Shown here piece after piece: positions 1 to 8,504 of a stretch of DNA of 37,178 nucleotides; the first letter of the stretch is position 1; each line of letters opens with the position of its first letter. This DNA is from SHLQ01 sp047638715 (GTDB lineage Bacteria; Actinomycetota; Acidimicrobiia; Acidimicrobiales; SHLQ01). A model generated the notes under the pieces. That model worked only from the letters and a program-made list of their open reading frames with translations, searched no databases and was not told where the DNA came from. The position numbers and the translations under genes are program-made. Location of the stretch: NCBI GenBank assembly GCA_047638715.1, contig JBLIMK010000021.1, positions 1 through 37,178 on the forward strand, in the 5' to 3' direction.

Positions 1-1
1 G

Positions 2-1252
2 GGAAACGCCACATACGACCTCGTCAACCAGACAGCTATGGACATCGCTTCTGGCGAAGTGCGTGCGGCCATTGTTTGCGGCGCCGAGTCGATGCGGACA
101 CGCCGAAGGGACCGGGCATCGGGCAAGGAGTCCCAGTACCTGTCGGAGCCAGCCTCGGCGGCACCTGACTTCATCGTGGGCGCTGACGTTCACCTCTTCG
201 ATGATGCCGACATCGGCGCCAATGTGTTTTATCCCGTCAACTTCTATGCGATGGCCGAGTCCGCCATTCGTCATCGGCGGCGGGAATCCCCCGAGGAACA
301 TCTCGGACGAATCAGTGAGCTCTGGGCTCGAGGAAGTGTGGTCGGCGCTCAGAATCCACACGCCTGGCTAGCGGAGGTGACGAGCGCCGAGGAGATCGCT
401 ACGCCGACGCAACGGAACCGAATGGTTGCGGCGCCGTATACGAAGCTCCTGACGAGCAACATCGATGTCGATCAAGGAGCGGCGATCGTCATGTGTGCCT
501 ACGGCGTTGCTCGCGAGGCTGGCATCGCGGACGACCAAATGGTGTTTCTACTCAGCGGCAGTGGCGCTTCGGACACCCTCACTATTCGCTGTCGACAAGA
601 GCTCGATCGGTCGCCGGCCCTTCGTCTCGCGTCTGAGCGTGCATTGGCTTTGGCGGCGACGACCATCGAGGCTGTCGATCACCTCGATCTGTATTCGTGT
701 TTTCCCGCGTCGGTTCAGCTTGCCCAGACTGAGCTCGAAATCGATCCGGACCGCGAGTTCACCATCACGGGCGGCCTGACATTCGCTGGTGGCCCCTACA
801 ACGGGTATTGCACACAGGCGATCGCCCATGCCACCCATCTACTTCGCGGAACCGACGAGGTCGCGTTTCTGCATGGCAACGGTGGTTACTTCTCCAAGCA
901 CGCGGTCGTCGTTGCCTCGGGCAAGCCACCACACTCGCCGTACCGCTATGAACGTCCCCAAGGCCTCGTAGACGCACAGCCGAGTCGGCGGCTCGCGTCG
1001 ACAACCCCGTCGAGCGGGGCCATAGAGGCTTACACCGTCACCTACGGCCGCGACAGCAATCCGACGGGGGCCATCCTCGCAGTCCTCGATGCTGACGGGA
1101 GCCGTCATTGGGCCCTGTGCGGCGACTATCCGACGATCGAAACGCTGCTAAAGACCGATTGTGTTGGGCGGCGAGTCACTCTGGGGCCACCAGACAGCGA
1201 ACCCACATCGGCGTCTCCGCACCCAGCACCCCTGGCGCACCTCCACGACTAG
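2..1252 (+). CDS. Thiolase-like protein (TLP1-type acetyl-CoA acetyltransferase homologue), 5' partial
   Basis: The frame is open from the first bases of the window, so the start lies upstream; the first in-frame ATG is at 38. The N-terminal part seen matches the thiolase core (GNATYDLVNQTAMDIASGE, then IVCGAESM), with a later HGNGGYFSKHA motif. The last ~100 residues form the extra C-terminal domain found in mycobacterial thiolase-like protein type 1. Ordinary thiolases have a nucleophilic Cys in the first region and a second Cys in CxG; here the equivalent positions carry GNAT and GNGG, so neither Cys is visible. A role in CoA-thioester or steroid-type metabolism is family inference, and condensation/thiolysis activity is doubtful. 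It converges on the acyl-CoA dehydrogenase, overlapping it by 4 nt at the stop codons. The family call is firm; the reaction is unknown. Confidence 0.8.
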   Translation, partial: GNATYDLVNQTAMDIASGEVRAAIVCGAESMRTRRRDRASGKESQYLSEPASAAPDFIVGADVHLFDDADIGANVFYPVNFYAMAESAIRHRRRESPEEHLGRISELWARGSVVGAQNPHAWLAEVTSAEEIATPTQRNRMVAAPYTKLLTSNIDVDQGAAIVMCAYGVAREAGIADDQMVFLLSGSGASDTLTIRCRQELDRSPALRLASERALALAATTIEAVDHLDLYSCFPASVQLAQTELEIDPDREFTITGGLTFAGGPYNGYCTQAIAHATHLLRGTDEVAFLHGNGGYFSKHAVVVASGKPPHSPYRYERPQGLVDAQPSRRLASTTPSSGAIEAYTVTYGRDSNPTGAILAVLDADGSRHWALCGDYPTIETLLKTDCVGRRVTLGPPDSEPTSASPHPAPLAHLHD

Positions 1253-2493
1253 TTCTTGGGAAGATCGCTAAACGGAGTCTCTTTCGCAGGGCCGGGTTCA
1301 CGCGGTAGGCCGAGCCCACGTTCGCCAATAATGTTCCGCTGCACTTCGTCCGTTCCGCCATAGATAGCAGGAGCTGGCGAGAACATGATCATCTCTTGTG
1401 TCATCGCTTCGATACCGCTGCCGCTCGAGAGGGTGGCCTCCATCCCGAGGACCAGCGCACCAAGCTCGCGCGCCGAACGAAAGAGTTCACTCATCAGCAA
1501 CTTGGAGATGTTTGGAGACGCCGTGTTAGCCCCTTTTGATCGGCCACGCATTGCTGTCAGTCGACTCACTTCAACCAGCTCATAAAAGCGCACGAAGGAA
1601 TCTCGCAGTACCGGGTCGTTCATTCGTCCGGTCTTGGTGGCGTATTCCACCAGTCGTTTCCAATACGCCAGGTTTGGCTGTGGAACCCCGTCCTCGCCAC
1701 TACGCGCACGAGTCACGATGTCCCCAGCGCGGCGCTCGAGGTTGTTCGCGACCGAGCCCGGGGAGCAACTACGCAAGGGAACAGGGTTTGCGCCGAGGCT
1801 CATCCGTTCGAACATGAGCGTGTCGTTGGCAACCCTCCAGCCGTTCCCCTGATCGCCGATCAAATCAGCGACCGACACTCGCGCATCGTCGATGAAAACC
1901 TCATTGAATATGGCACGACCAGTCATCTCGGTGAGGGGCCGGACGTCGACGCCGCGTTGATGCATGTCGAATGCGAACCATCCGATACCGCTGTGTTTGG
2001 GCAGCGATACGTCGGTGCGCGCAATCAGCATCCCCTTGTCGGCGATCTTGCCGCCTGAGGTCCAGACCTTCTGTCCGTTGACGACGTATTCGTCGCCGTC
2101 TCGGACGGCGCTCGTTTGCAGACTCGCGAGGTCCGAGCCGGCATTTGGCTCCGAGAACAGCTGACACCAGGCATCTCGCCCGTTCAGGATTGGTTCGACG
2201 TGTCGCTCGATCTGCTCAGCTGTGCCGTGCGTTGCGATGGTCGGCGCCGCCAGCATCATGCCAAGGCCGGTTGGAGGACCCATTGCCTCAGCATCGGCCA
2301 AAGCCTGTCGTACCGCTGAAGTACTGGACCGCGAGTATCCACGGCCACCCGCGGCCTCGGGCAACGACGGATTGCTATAGCCAGCATCAGCTAGCCGCTG
2401 CCACCAGTCCCCAACAACGAGATCTGGGTCCCATTGATCTGCGACCCATGCCCGCGCTTCGGCGCCTTTGTCAGCGCCGTCGACGGTATCCAT
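1249..2493 (-). CDS. Acyl-CoA dehydrogenase family protein
   Basis: FAD enzyme family that desaturates acyl-CoA thioesters at the alpha-beta position. Visible landmarks are the FAD/substrate loop (LFSEPNAGSDLASL), the central beta-domain motif VNGQKVWTSGG, and the C-terminal IYGGTDEVQRNIIGERGLG signature. From the ATG at 2493 the protein is 414 aa, slightly longer than the common ~380-400. The frame stays open upstream to 2559, but that would run into rne. The ATG at 2493 lies 8 nt after the rne stop and follows a weak GAGA, so it is preferred. The usual IYEGT catalytic Glu is Gly here, as in many actinobacterial FadE proteins that place the base elsewhere or work as heteromers. Downstream of rne in a probable read-through unit; substrate unknown, with steroid or branched acyl-CoA possible. 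Confidence 0.85.
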   Translation of the reverse strand: MDTVDGADKGAEARAWVADQWDPDLVVGDWWQRLADAGYSNPSLPEAAGGRGYSRSSTSAVRQALADAEAMGPPTGLGMMLAAPTIATHGTAEQIERHVEPILNGRDAWCQLFSEPNAGSDLASLQTSAVRDGDEYVVNGQKVWTSGGKIADKGMLIARTDVSLPKHSGIGWFAFDMHQRGVDVRPLTEMTGRAIFNEVFIDDARVSVADLIGDQGNGWRVANDTLMFERMSLGANPVPLRSCSPGSVANNLERRAGDIVTRARSGEDGVPQPNLAYWKRLVEYATKTGRMNDPVLRDSFVRFYELVEVSRLTAMRGRSKGANTASPNISKLLMSELFRSARELGALVLGMEATLSSGSGIEAMTQEMIMFSPAPAIYGGTDEVQRNIIGERGLGLPREPGPAKETPFSDLPKN

Positions 2494-2501
2494 CGATCGT
2501 T

Positions 2502-4286
2502 CTAAATCTCGAGAAGTTGACTCTCGAGAATATGGCCGGGTCCGTGGCACGTCTCGCACGTCGTCGACAGGGACTCGACGAGCCCTTCTCCGATGCGCTT
2601 TCGCGTCATCTCGACAAGGCCGAGCTCGGAAATTTCGAACACCTGGGTTCGGGTCTTGTCCTGTGCAAGGGCATCGCGGAACACGCGCACGACCTCGTCA
2701 CGATTCTTCTTGATCTCCATGTCGACGAAGTCGATCACGATGATGCCGCCGACGTCGCGAAGCCTGAGTTGTCTCGCAACCTCGCGCGCTGCCTCGAGGT
2801 TGTTTCGGTACACCGTTTCTTCCAGGCTCGACTTGCCGACGTTCTTGCCGGTGTTGACGTCGATGACCGTAAGTGCCTCGGTCCCCTCGATGATGAGTGA
2901 TCCTCCCGACGGCAGCCACACCTTGGTGTCGACCGCTTTGCGAAGCTGTTCTGCCACGTGATGACGTTCGAACAGGGAGAGAGGCTCAGCGTCACGGTCG
3001 TAGTACAGCACGCGATCGGCGAGAGCTGGCGTGATCGACTCGACGTAGCTCTTGACGTCTTCATAGAGCGCACGATCGTCGATCATGATGCCGCGGTAGT
3101 CCTTGCTGAACTCTTCGCGAATTACACGGACAGCCATCTCAGGCTCCCGATAGAGCATCTTCGGCGTCGAGCTGGCTTTCGCCAACTTTTCGATCGCTTC
3201 CCATTGCGAGGCGAGTCGGTTTACGTCGTTCACGATCTCGTCTTCGGTGACGTTCTCTGCTGCGGTGCGAACAATGATGCCGGCGCCCTTGGGTTTCACA
3301 CGATCAAGGATCTTTCGAAGACGCTTGCGCTCCCGCTCGGGAAGCCGTTTCGAAATGCCGTACGTGTCGCTGTTGGGCACGAGCACGACAAACCGGCCGG
3401 GGAGCGAGACTTCTTGTGTGAGTCGGGCCCCCTTATGTGCGATGGGGTTCTTCGTGACCTGACAAACGATTGTCTGCTTTGGCTTCAGCAGCTGCTCGAT
3501 CTTTGTGCTTCGGTTGTCGCTGCCCTTGGCTTGGACGTCACCCCGGTAGAGCACGGCGTTCTTGGGCGTCGCGATATCGACAAAGGCCGCTTCCATACCT
3601 GGAAGCACGTTCTGCACTTTGCCCATGTAGATGTTTCCGTGAATTTGCGCCACATCGTCGGAGGGGCGAGATACGTAGTGCTCGATCAGTGTGCGACCTT
3701 CGAGCACGGCGATTTGTGTTGCTTCGTCGCGAACCGACACGCACATCAGGTAGCGGCCGGCAGGTTTGCCCTTGCGTTCGCGTCCCTTGCGGAGAGCAAG
3801 GGTCGCCTCATCGAGCTCTACGGCCTCGCCCGTAAACGCAGTGACTGCCTCTTGGCGACCGGTATTTCCACCGGTATTGCCACCGGTATTTCCACCTCGA
3901 TTTCCGCCGCTGCGGCCACGACCGCCACGACGCCGACGACGCTTTTGGCCGCCCTGACCGGACTCTTCGTTGGAGTTGGAGTTTGAGTTGTTCTGCTCGC
4001 GGTTGTTGCCGCCGTCATCGCTCTGACCGTCATTGTTCTGGTCGTCGTTGTTACCGCCACGGCGACGCCCTCGACCGCCATCATCAGCGTTCGCGTCGGC
4101 ATCTTCAGCTGCAGGCGCAGGCCTACTGTCGCCGATCTTTGGTTTCTCACTTTGTTGCAGTGAAGCGGAGTTCCCACTCTCACCGTTGGTCGTTCCCGCA
4201 GGTTCTCCCTGCGATGTGGACTGCGAACGATCAGGGGCGGCGTGGCCGCTCCCCTGGCGATCGTGCGCCTGTAGTTCGTCGGACAT
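2502..4286 (-). CDS. rne: Ribonuclease E/G
   Basis: Endoribonuclease for mRNA decay and rRNA/tRNA maturation, 594 aa. Residues 1-150 are low complexity: Asn/Asp/Gly-rich, then a basic KRRRRRGGRGR patch and GGNT repeats (about 131-142), typical of the disordered N-terminal extension of actinobacterial RNase E/G. The S1 domain lies around 215-295 (AAFVDIATPKNAVLYRGDV). The catalytic DNase I-like subdomain holds D476/N478 (VIDVNTGKNVG) and D519 (IVIDFVDM), which bind Mg. CETC at 577-580 corresponds to the Zn-link that joins protomers. The C-terminus ends soon after, so there is no E. coli-like degradosome tail. The ATG at 4286 follows a good AGAAGGG Shine-Dalgarno. It lies downstream of rodA across a 276-nt spacer. 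RNase G is the alternative name; the family is certain. Confidence 0.95.
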   Translation of the reverse strand: MSDELQAHDRQGSGHAAPDRSQSTSQGEPAGTTNGESGNSASLQQSEKPKIGDSRPAPAAEDADANADDGGRGRRRGGNNDDQNNDGQSDDGGNNREQNNSNSNSNEESGQGGQKRRRRRGGRGRSGGNRGGNTGGNTGGNTGRQEAVTAFTGEAVELDEATLALRKGRERKGKPAGRYLMCVSVRDEATQIAVLEGRTLIEHYVSRPSDDVAQIHGNIYMGKVQNVLPGMEAAFVDIATPKNAVLYRGDVQAKGSDNRSTKIEQLLKPKQTIVCQVTKNPIAHKGARLTQEVSLPGRFVVLVPNSDTYGISKRLPERERKRLRKILDRVKPKGAGIIVRTAAENVTEDEIVNDVNRLASQWEAIEKLAKASSTPKMLYREPEMAVRVIREEFSKDYRGIMIDDRALYEDVKSYVESITPALADRVLYYDRDAEPLSLFERHHVAEQLRKAVDTKVWLPSGGSLIIEGTEALTVIDVNTGKNVGKSSLEETVYRNNLEAAREVARQLRLRDVGGIIVIDFVDMEIKKNRDEVVRVFRDALAQDKTRTQVFEISELGLVEMTRKRIGEGLVESLSTTCETCHGPGHILESQLLEI

Positions 4287-4562
4287 TGATTTCCCTTCTC
4301 ATGGCGCACCCGGTCTTGGATGCGCTGCACGTGCCACGACGGCCAACTTGGGCTCGTTCCGTGAACGGACGTGCAAAATCTGCTTATGCATTGGAGGAAC
4401 ACGAGTGTCTACCCCGTGCGGCGACAGCGATGCGAGACCATGCATGGTCTGCATTCCACTTGTCGCGAATTCGGAGTTCATTGACACCTTCACCAGACGC
4501 CTCTTGCGTCCTTGGTTCCTGATGACCCTATCGGCTGCGGTGATCCGATCTGCAGATGCTGG
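4287..4562 (-). other. rodA-rne intergenic spacer / probable rne leader
   Basis: 276 nt without a convincing gene; a 64-codon frame inside it has no family resemblance or ribosome-binding site. It contains a perfect 16-bp palindrome (4435-4450), a small TCCGT/ACGGA hairpin (4358-4369), and the rne Shine-Dalgarno at its 3' end. A long 5' leader would fit the known autoregulation of RNase E in other bacteria, but here that is inference. Confidence 0.4.
4435..4450. promoter_or_regulatory. Perfect 16-bp palindrome upstream of rne
   Basis: AGACCATGCATGGTCT reads identically on both strands. It lies about 150 nt upstream of the rne start in the spacer after rodA. It could be a repressor operator or an RNA hairpin; nothing else here identifies a ligand. 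Confidence 0.35.
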
Positions 4563-5711
4563 CTACCTGAGTCGGTGAGCGTGCACGTTTTCCACAAGGC
4601 CGAGCGCAATCAAACTCGTCAACATCGACGACCCGCCATAGCTGATTAGTGGCAGCGGAATACCCGTCACCGGCATCATTCCCATGTTCATTCCAATGCT
4701 CTGGAATGCTTGGAAGAGGAACATCGAGAACACGCCTACACAAATCAAACGGCCGTATTCGTCCTCGGCGAGGTGGGCTACACGCCAGATTCGAAGCAGC
4801 AACAAGCCGAACAATGTGAGCAATACCGCTCCTCCGAGGAACCCGAACTCCTCACCGAGCACGCTAAAGATGAAGTCGGTTTCCTTCTCTGGCACGAGTG
4901 AATTGTTGTTCTGTGTTCCTTGAAACAAGCCCTTGCCGCGGAGTCCGCCGTTCCCGATCGCGATCTCGGATTGGTTCACGTTGTAGCGAGCAATGTTCTC
5001 GGGGTCGACGAATGCCCAAAATCGATTCAGCTGTGTTTCGCGCAAGAAGCCGCGTTGGATCATCGCGGTGATCGCGAAGGCGACGATGCCCAACACGACC
5101 GCGACGTGGCGCATTGCGACACCGGCGACGACGACGATTCCAGCGACGATCGCTGCGTAAACCATGACGGTTCCGAAGTCGGGCTGAAGAAGCACGAGTA
5201 CCGCGAATACTCCGGCCATGACGAGGCCCAGCATTACGTTGAAGAACTGCAGCCCTTCGCGCGATTGCACCGAGCTGAACCACGATGCGAGAGCGAGGAT
5301 CAGCGTCAACTTGGCGAACTCGGAGGGCTGCAGGGTGATGAAGCCGAAGGAGTACCACGATGTGGCGCCATTGAAGTTCTCACCGAAAACGAAGAGTCCG
5401 AGGAGTAGGGCCAGCGTGCCCGCATAGATGACCGGGATGACGAGCTTCGTTTTTCGATAGTCGATCGCAGAGACGACCGCAGCCAGGAAGCTGCCGACGC
5501 CGACAAAGATCAGTTGTTTCTCCACGAATCCGCGGTTCGCAACGTCGATCTCGGGGTTGAGCACACCACGGGTCGCGGAGTAGACAACGACGAGCCCAAT
5601 GCACAGAAGTCCGGTCGCTAAGAGAACGATCGACACGTCGACACGGATCCAGAGTGGACCATTGGTATCTCGGTCGTTGAAGCCTGCACGGCCAGCGCGA
5701 AGTGCGGTCAC
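4563..5711 (-). CDS. rodA: Peptidoglycan glycosyltransferase RodA (SEDS family)
   Basis: Membrane glycosyltransferase that polymerises lipid II during cell elongation, working with the PBP2 encoded just upstream. The 382-aa sequence has about ten hydrophobic segments, an N-terminal VVVYSATRG stretch, the QPDFGTVMVY loop, NQSEIAIGNGGLRGKG and ETDFIFSVLGEEFGF, all SEDS landmarks, and ends with the GIPLPLISYGGSSM signature. The start is a GTG at 5711 that overlaps the mrdA stop by 4 nt (GTGA), implying translational coupling. It is the last gene of the mreB-mreC-mreD-mrdA-rodA operon. FtsW is the related alternative, but the mre/PBP2 context favours RodA. Confidence 0.95.
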   Translation of the reverse strand: MTALRAGRAGFNDRDTNGPLWIRVDVSIVLLATGLLCIGLVVVYSATRGVLNPEIDVANRGFVEKQLIFVGVGSFLAAVVSAIDYRKTKLVIPVIYAGTLALLLGLFVFGENFNGATSWYSFGFITLQPSEFAKLTLILALASWFSSVQSREGLQFFNVMLGLVMAGVFAVLVLLQPDFGTVMVYAAIVAGIVVVAGVAMRHVAVVLGIVAFAITAMIQRGFLRETQLNRFWAFVDPENIARYNVNQSEIAIGNGGLRGKGLFQGTQNNNSLVPEKETDFIFSVLGEEFGFLGGAVLLTLFGLLLLRIWRVAHLAEDEYGRLICVGVFSMFLFQAFQSIGMNMGMMPVTGIPLPLISYGGSSMLTSLIALGLVENVHAHRLR

Positions 5712-7957
5712 TGGTCGATCTCGCCTTCGACGATGGAGATCTCGATCAGATCGAGATCCGTGATCTGATCCACGCCGTAGAACGAGTCGATCTCGTCTTG
5801 GGTCAGCGCTCGGGAGATCGTGTCGTTGGCGATCGCATCAAACGTGCGTGCAACCATGGGCGCAGCGTGTCTCGAGCCGAAGCCGGATTCTTCGAGGATG
5901 ACGACCATGACGTATTCGGGTTCGTTCACCGGAGTCCCAAACCTCGCGGACCCAGTCGGACCGAAGCCGACGAACATCGAGTTGTCTGCTCGGCCGAGAA
6001 TCTCCGCCGTCCCAGTCTTTCCAGCGACGGGCCAGTTGATCAGATCGAACTTAATGCCGCCTTCGTCGGGTTCGTTGAAGGCGTCCCAACCGGTGCCGCT
6101 TGGCTGGGTGAGGTTCGGCTTGGGCTGCATCGTGACGCCGATGAGCCCGTCGAGGATCTCCTGTTCGATGGTGTCGGGGATGTCGAACTCGCGAAGCACG
6201 CGCGGCCCAAAGACGATCGGCTCCTCGTCATTGGTTGGCGGAAGAATCGTGCTCACGATGTTTGGTGAGAAGACCGTGCCGCCGTTGGCGATCGCGGCAT
6301 ATGCGTTCGCGAGCTGAAGCGGGGTGATCGCAACCTCGCCCTGACCAATCGCAAGGTTTGTGTTGTCGCCTGGGCCCCAGTCCCCCCGGGGGAAGGCTTC
6401 AGGGTTGGCGAGGTGACGTTCACGCATTTGTTCGGCGTTCGGCATGATTCCACCCTTCTCGCCAGGAAGTTGGACTCCAGACTCTGAACCGAGTCCGAAC
6501 TGAGCCGCGATCTTTTGGATCCCTTGCGGATCGATCTCGCCATCGGGAGCGATCCAAAAGGCTTCGCCCAGCTTGTAGTAATAGGTGTCGGACGAGAACG
6601 TGAGCGAGTGGCGTAGGTCGACGCCTTCCATGCTCGCGTCACCAGCATTCCGCTTCCGGCAGCCGCTCGCAAGGGCACCGGCAACGTCGCCCGTGTAGTC
6701 GATGCTGCAAGAGACGAGGTCCCAATAACCAGGGTCCGATGTGGGTACCCGCCATGGCTCGACGTGCCGCCAGCCAAAGACGTTAAACACTTCGGCAGCG
6801 ATCGCGGTGAACGGCTTGAACGTCGAGGCCGCAGGGTAAATCTCGGCCACGGCCCGATTGAGCAACGGCTGGTGTTCCAACGGATCGCTGAGCTTATCGA
6901 ATTGGGTTTGACTGATGCCGTCGATGAAGTCGCCCGGGTCGAATGTGGGATAGGACGCCATGGCGAGGATGGAGCCATCTCGTGGGTCCATGATCACGGC
7001 CGATCCGGCTGGCGCACGGAATGGCTCTTCGTCTTGGAGTACCTCGACACCCCTCGCCCGGTCGAGGGCACGCTTCAGTTCGAATTCGAGGCGGACCTGC
7101 AGGTCTATGTCGATCGTGAGCTGCACATCGGACCCGGGGACTGGTTCCGATGACCCTCTCGGGATTACTGCGACGAGGTTGCCGACGTTGTCGACCAAGA
7201 TCTCACGTGTGCCGGGAATGCCTCGGAGGTCATCTTCGAAGAACGCTTCGATTCCCTGCTTTCCGATCTCGTCGTTACTTCGATATTGCTTGCCACTTGG
7301 ATCTTGAATCTTCACCGCTGAATCCTCGATCTGAGGATCGTCGATCAGGTAGAGGCCCGCCTTCGCTTCCAGCTCGCCACCCGTGATCGAACCGACGTAG
7401 CCGAGAATGTGCGCGGCTTTGTCGCCGAATGGGTAGCTGCGAACTACGTCCTGATCGACCTTCACCCCCGGAAAACGATCGGGGCGTTCCCCTATGAATA
7501 TCAAGAGTTCCTCATCGACATCGCGGGCGATCGGAATGTCGTCGAACGAGGTGAAGGACCGGTCGGCGAAGGAGCGCTCGAGGCCTGCCACCTTCGTGAG
7601 CTGACCAGACTGCGATAGCTCTCTTGCCAAGTCGGCGAACATCTCGCCCCTGAACCCGGCCCGCTTGTCGATGGTGTCGAACCCGAGCGCACGCAGCACT
7701 TGCACGTGCTCGTCGCGGTTGATCGTCACCACTGTCGACAGGCGATTCTCGACGAGAACTCGTCCGTTTCGATCGAGAATCTGACCCCGCGGGGCCTGGG
7801 TACGAATCGATCGAGTGATGTTGCTTTCGGCCCTCACCTCAAATTGTTCGGACTCGAGGGCTTGTAGATACCAAAGCCGTCCAAACAACGCGAGAAACAA
7901 CGACACGGCAACCACACCGAGGACGCGCATCCGGACGCGACTCGTGTCCTCCATCAC
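5708..7957 (-). CDS. mrdA: Penicillin-binding protein 2 (class B transpeptidase)
   Basis: D,D-transpeptidase that cross-links peptidoglycan in the elongation complex, anchored in the membrane by one N-terminal helix (about residues 10-32). The 749-aa protein has the class B pedestal (RGQILDRNGRVLVENR at ~58-72) and the three active-site motifs: S378TFK, SSD at 455-457, and KTGT at 647-650. Length is somewhat above the 600-650 aa of E. coli PBP2, with an acidic C-terminal tail. The ATG at 7957 is adjacent to a second Met codon. It follows mreD by 25 nt and overlaps rodA by 4 nt, the usual coupling of a class B PBP with its SEDS partner. Confidence 0.95.
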   Translation of the reverse strand: MMEDTSRVRMRVLGVVAVSLFLALFGRLWYLQALESEQFEVRAESNITRSIRTQAPRGQILDRNGRVLVENRLSTVVTINRDEHVQVLRALGFDTIDKRAGFRGEMFADLARELSQSGQLTKVAGLERSFADRSFTSFDDIPIARDVDEELLIFIGERPDRFPGVKVDQDVVRSYPFGDKAAHILGYVGSITGGELEAKAGLYLIDDPQIEDSAVKIQDPSGKQYRSNDEIGKQGIEAFFEDDLRGIPGTREILVDNVGNLVAVIPRGSSEPVPGSDVQLTIDIDLQVRLEFELKRALDRARGVEVLQDEEPFRAPAGSAVIMDPRDGSILAMASYPTFDPGDFIDGISQTQFDKLSDPLEHQPLLNRAVAEIYPAASTFKPFTAIAAEVFNVFGWRHVEPWRVPTSDPGYWDLVSCSIDYTGDVAGALASGCRKRNAGDASMEGVDLRHSLTFSSDTYYYKLGEAFWIAPDGEIDPQGIQKIAAQFGLGSESGVQLPGEKGGIMPNAEQMRERHLANPEAFPRGDWGPGDNTNLAIGQGEVAITPLQLANAYAAIANGGTVFSPNIVSTILPPTNDEEPIVFGPRVLREFDIPDTIEQEILDGLIGVTMQPKPNLTQPSGTGWDAFNEPDEGGIKFDLINWPVAGKTGTAEILGRADNSMFVGFGPTGSARFGTPVNEPEYVMVVILEESGFGSRHAAPMVARTFDAIANDTISRALTQDEIDSFYGVDQITDLDLIEISIVEGEIDQ

Positions 7958-7982
7958 CCTGCTCCCGCAACGTACATCGCCA

Positions 7983-8504
7983 CTAGTTCACCACGCTCCG
8001 GGTCGCGTCGGTACGCGGCGCGCTGCGGGCGTCCGTAACGGCCCATCCGTAGGCTGCGCGGACGGGCAACGTGAAGACGACCGCCCAGAACGAAACTGCG
8101 ATCGCGACCCAGACGAGGCGCCACTCGACGAACTGCTCCGAGCCCAGAACGCCGAGTGCCAGGCCGTAGACCACTGTGGCCAAGAATCCGGCCAAACCCA
8201 TGAGCGTTGGCAAGACTCGCGGATCTTCGGAATCGACCGATTGCGCGAATATGCCGGTTGTATAACCGAAGGTTGCGTATACCCCGGCAGCAAGTCCGAA
8301 TGGTCCCGGAACAACCAGATCGAGTAACAGTCCAGCGGCAAATCCGTTTCTCGCTCCATAGTCGCCGCCTCCAACGATGCCTCCCACGAGCGCTGCGACC
8401 ATCAAGAGATCGGGCGAGACCCCGAACGGTCGAAGGTGGGCGAAGATCGATACTTGAAGCGCCAGCAATACTACGAGCACCGCGAAAGTCTTAAGCCGCT
8501 TCAT
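7983..8504 (-). CDS. mreD: Rod shape-determining protein MreD
   Basis: Small polytopic membrane protein of the elongasome, 173 aa with about five hydrophobic segments. It starts with MKRLKTFAVLVVLLALQVSIFAHLR, here quoted only as its first hydrophobic helix region (residues 1-25), and contains the loop following RPFGVSPDLLMVAALVGG. Sequence conservation in this family is low, so the call rests on length, topology and position between mreC and mrdA. The ATG at 8504 overlaps the mreC stop by 4 nt (ATGA). It is a presumed scaffold linking MreC to RodA/PBP2. Confidence 0.9.
   Translation of the reverse strand: MKRLKTFAVLVVLLALQVSIFAHLRPFGVSPDLLMVAALVGGIVGGGDYGARNGFAAGLLLDLVVPGPFGLAAGVYATFGYTTGIFAQSVDSEDPRVLPTLMGLAGFLATVVYGLALGVLGSEQFVEWRLVWVAIAVSFWAVVFTLPVRAAYGWAVTDARSAPRTDATRSVVN

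Noticed and set aside
2958..3986. 342-codon plus-strand frame inside rne
   Set aside because: It is antisense to the RNase E/G catalytic domain, and its composition follows from the codon bias of that gene.
4299..4493. 64-aa gene in the rodA-rne spacer
   Set aside because: It has no ribosome-binding site, no recognisable motif, and spans a perfect palindrome; it is more likely leader RNA.
5702..6268. Long plus-strand frame inside mrdA
   Set aside because: It is antisense to conserved PBP2 motifs and has no family resemblance; similar shadow frames lie opposite rne, clpX and tig.
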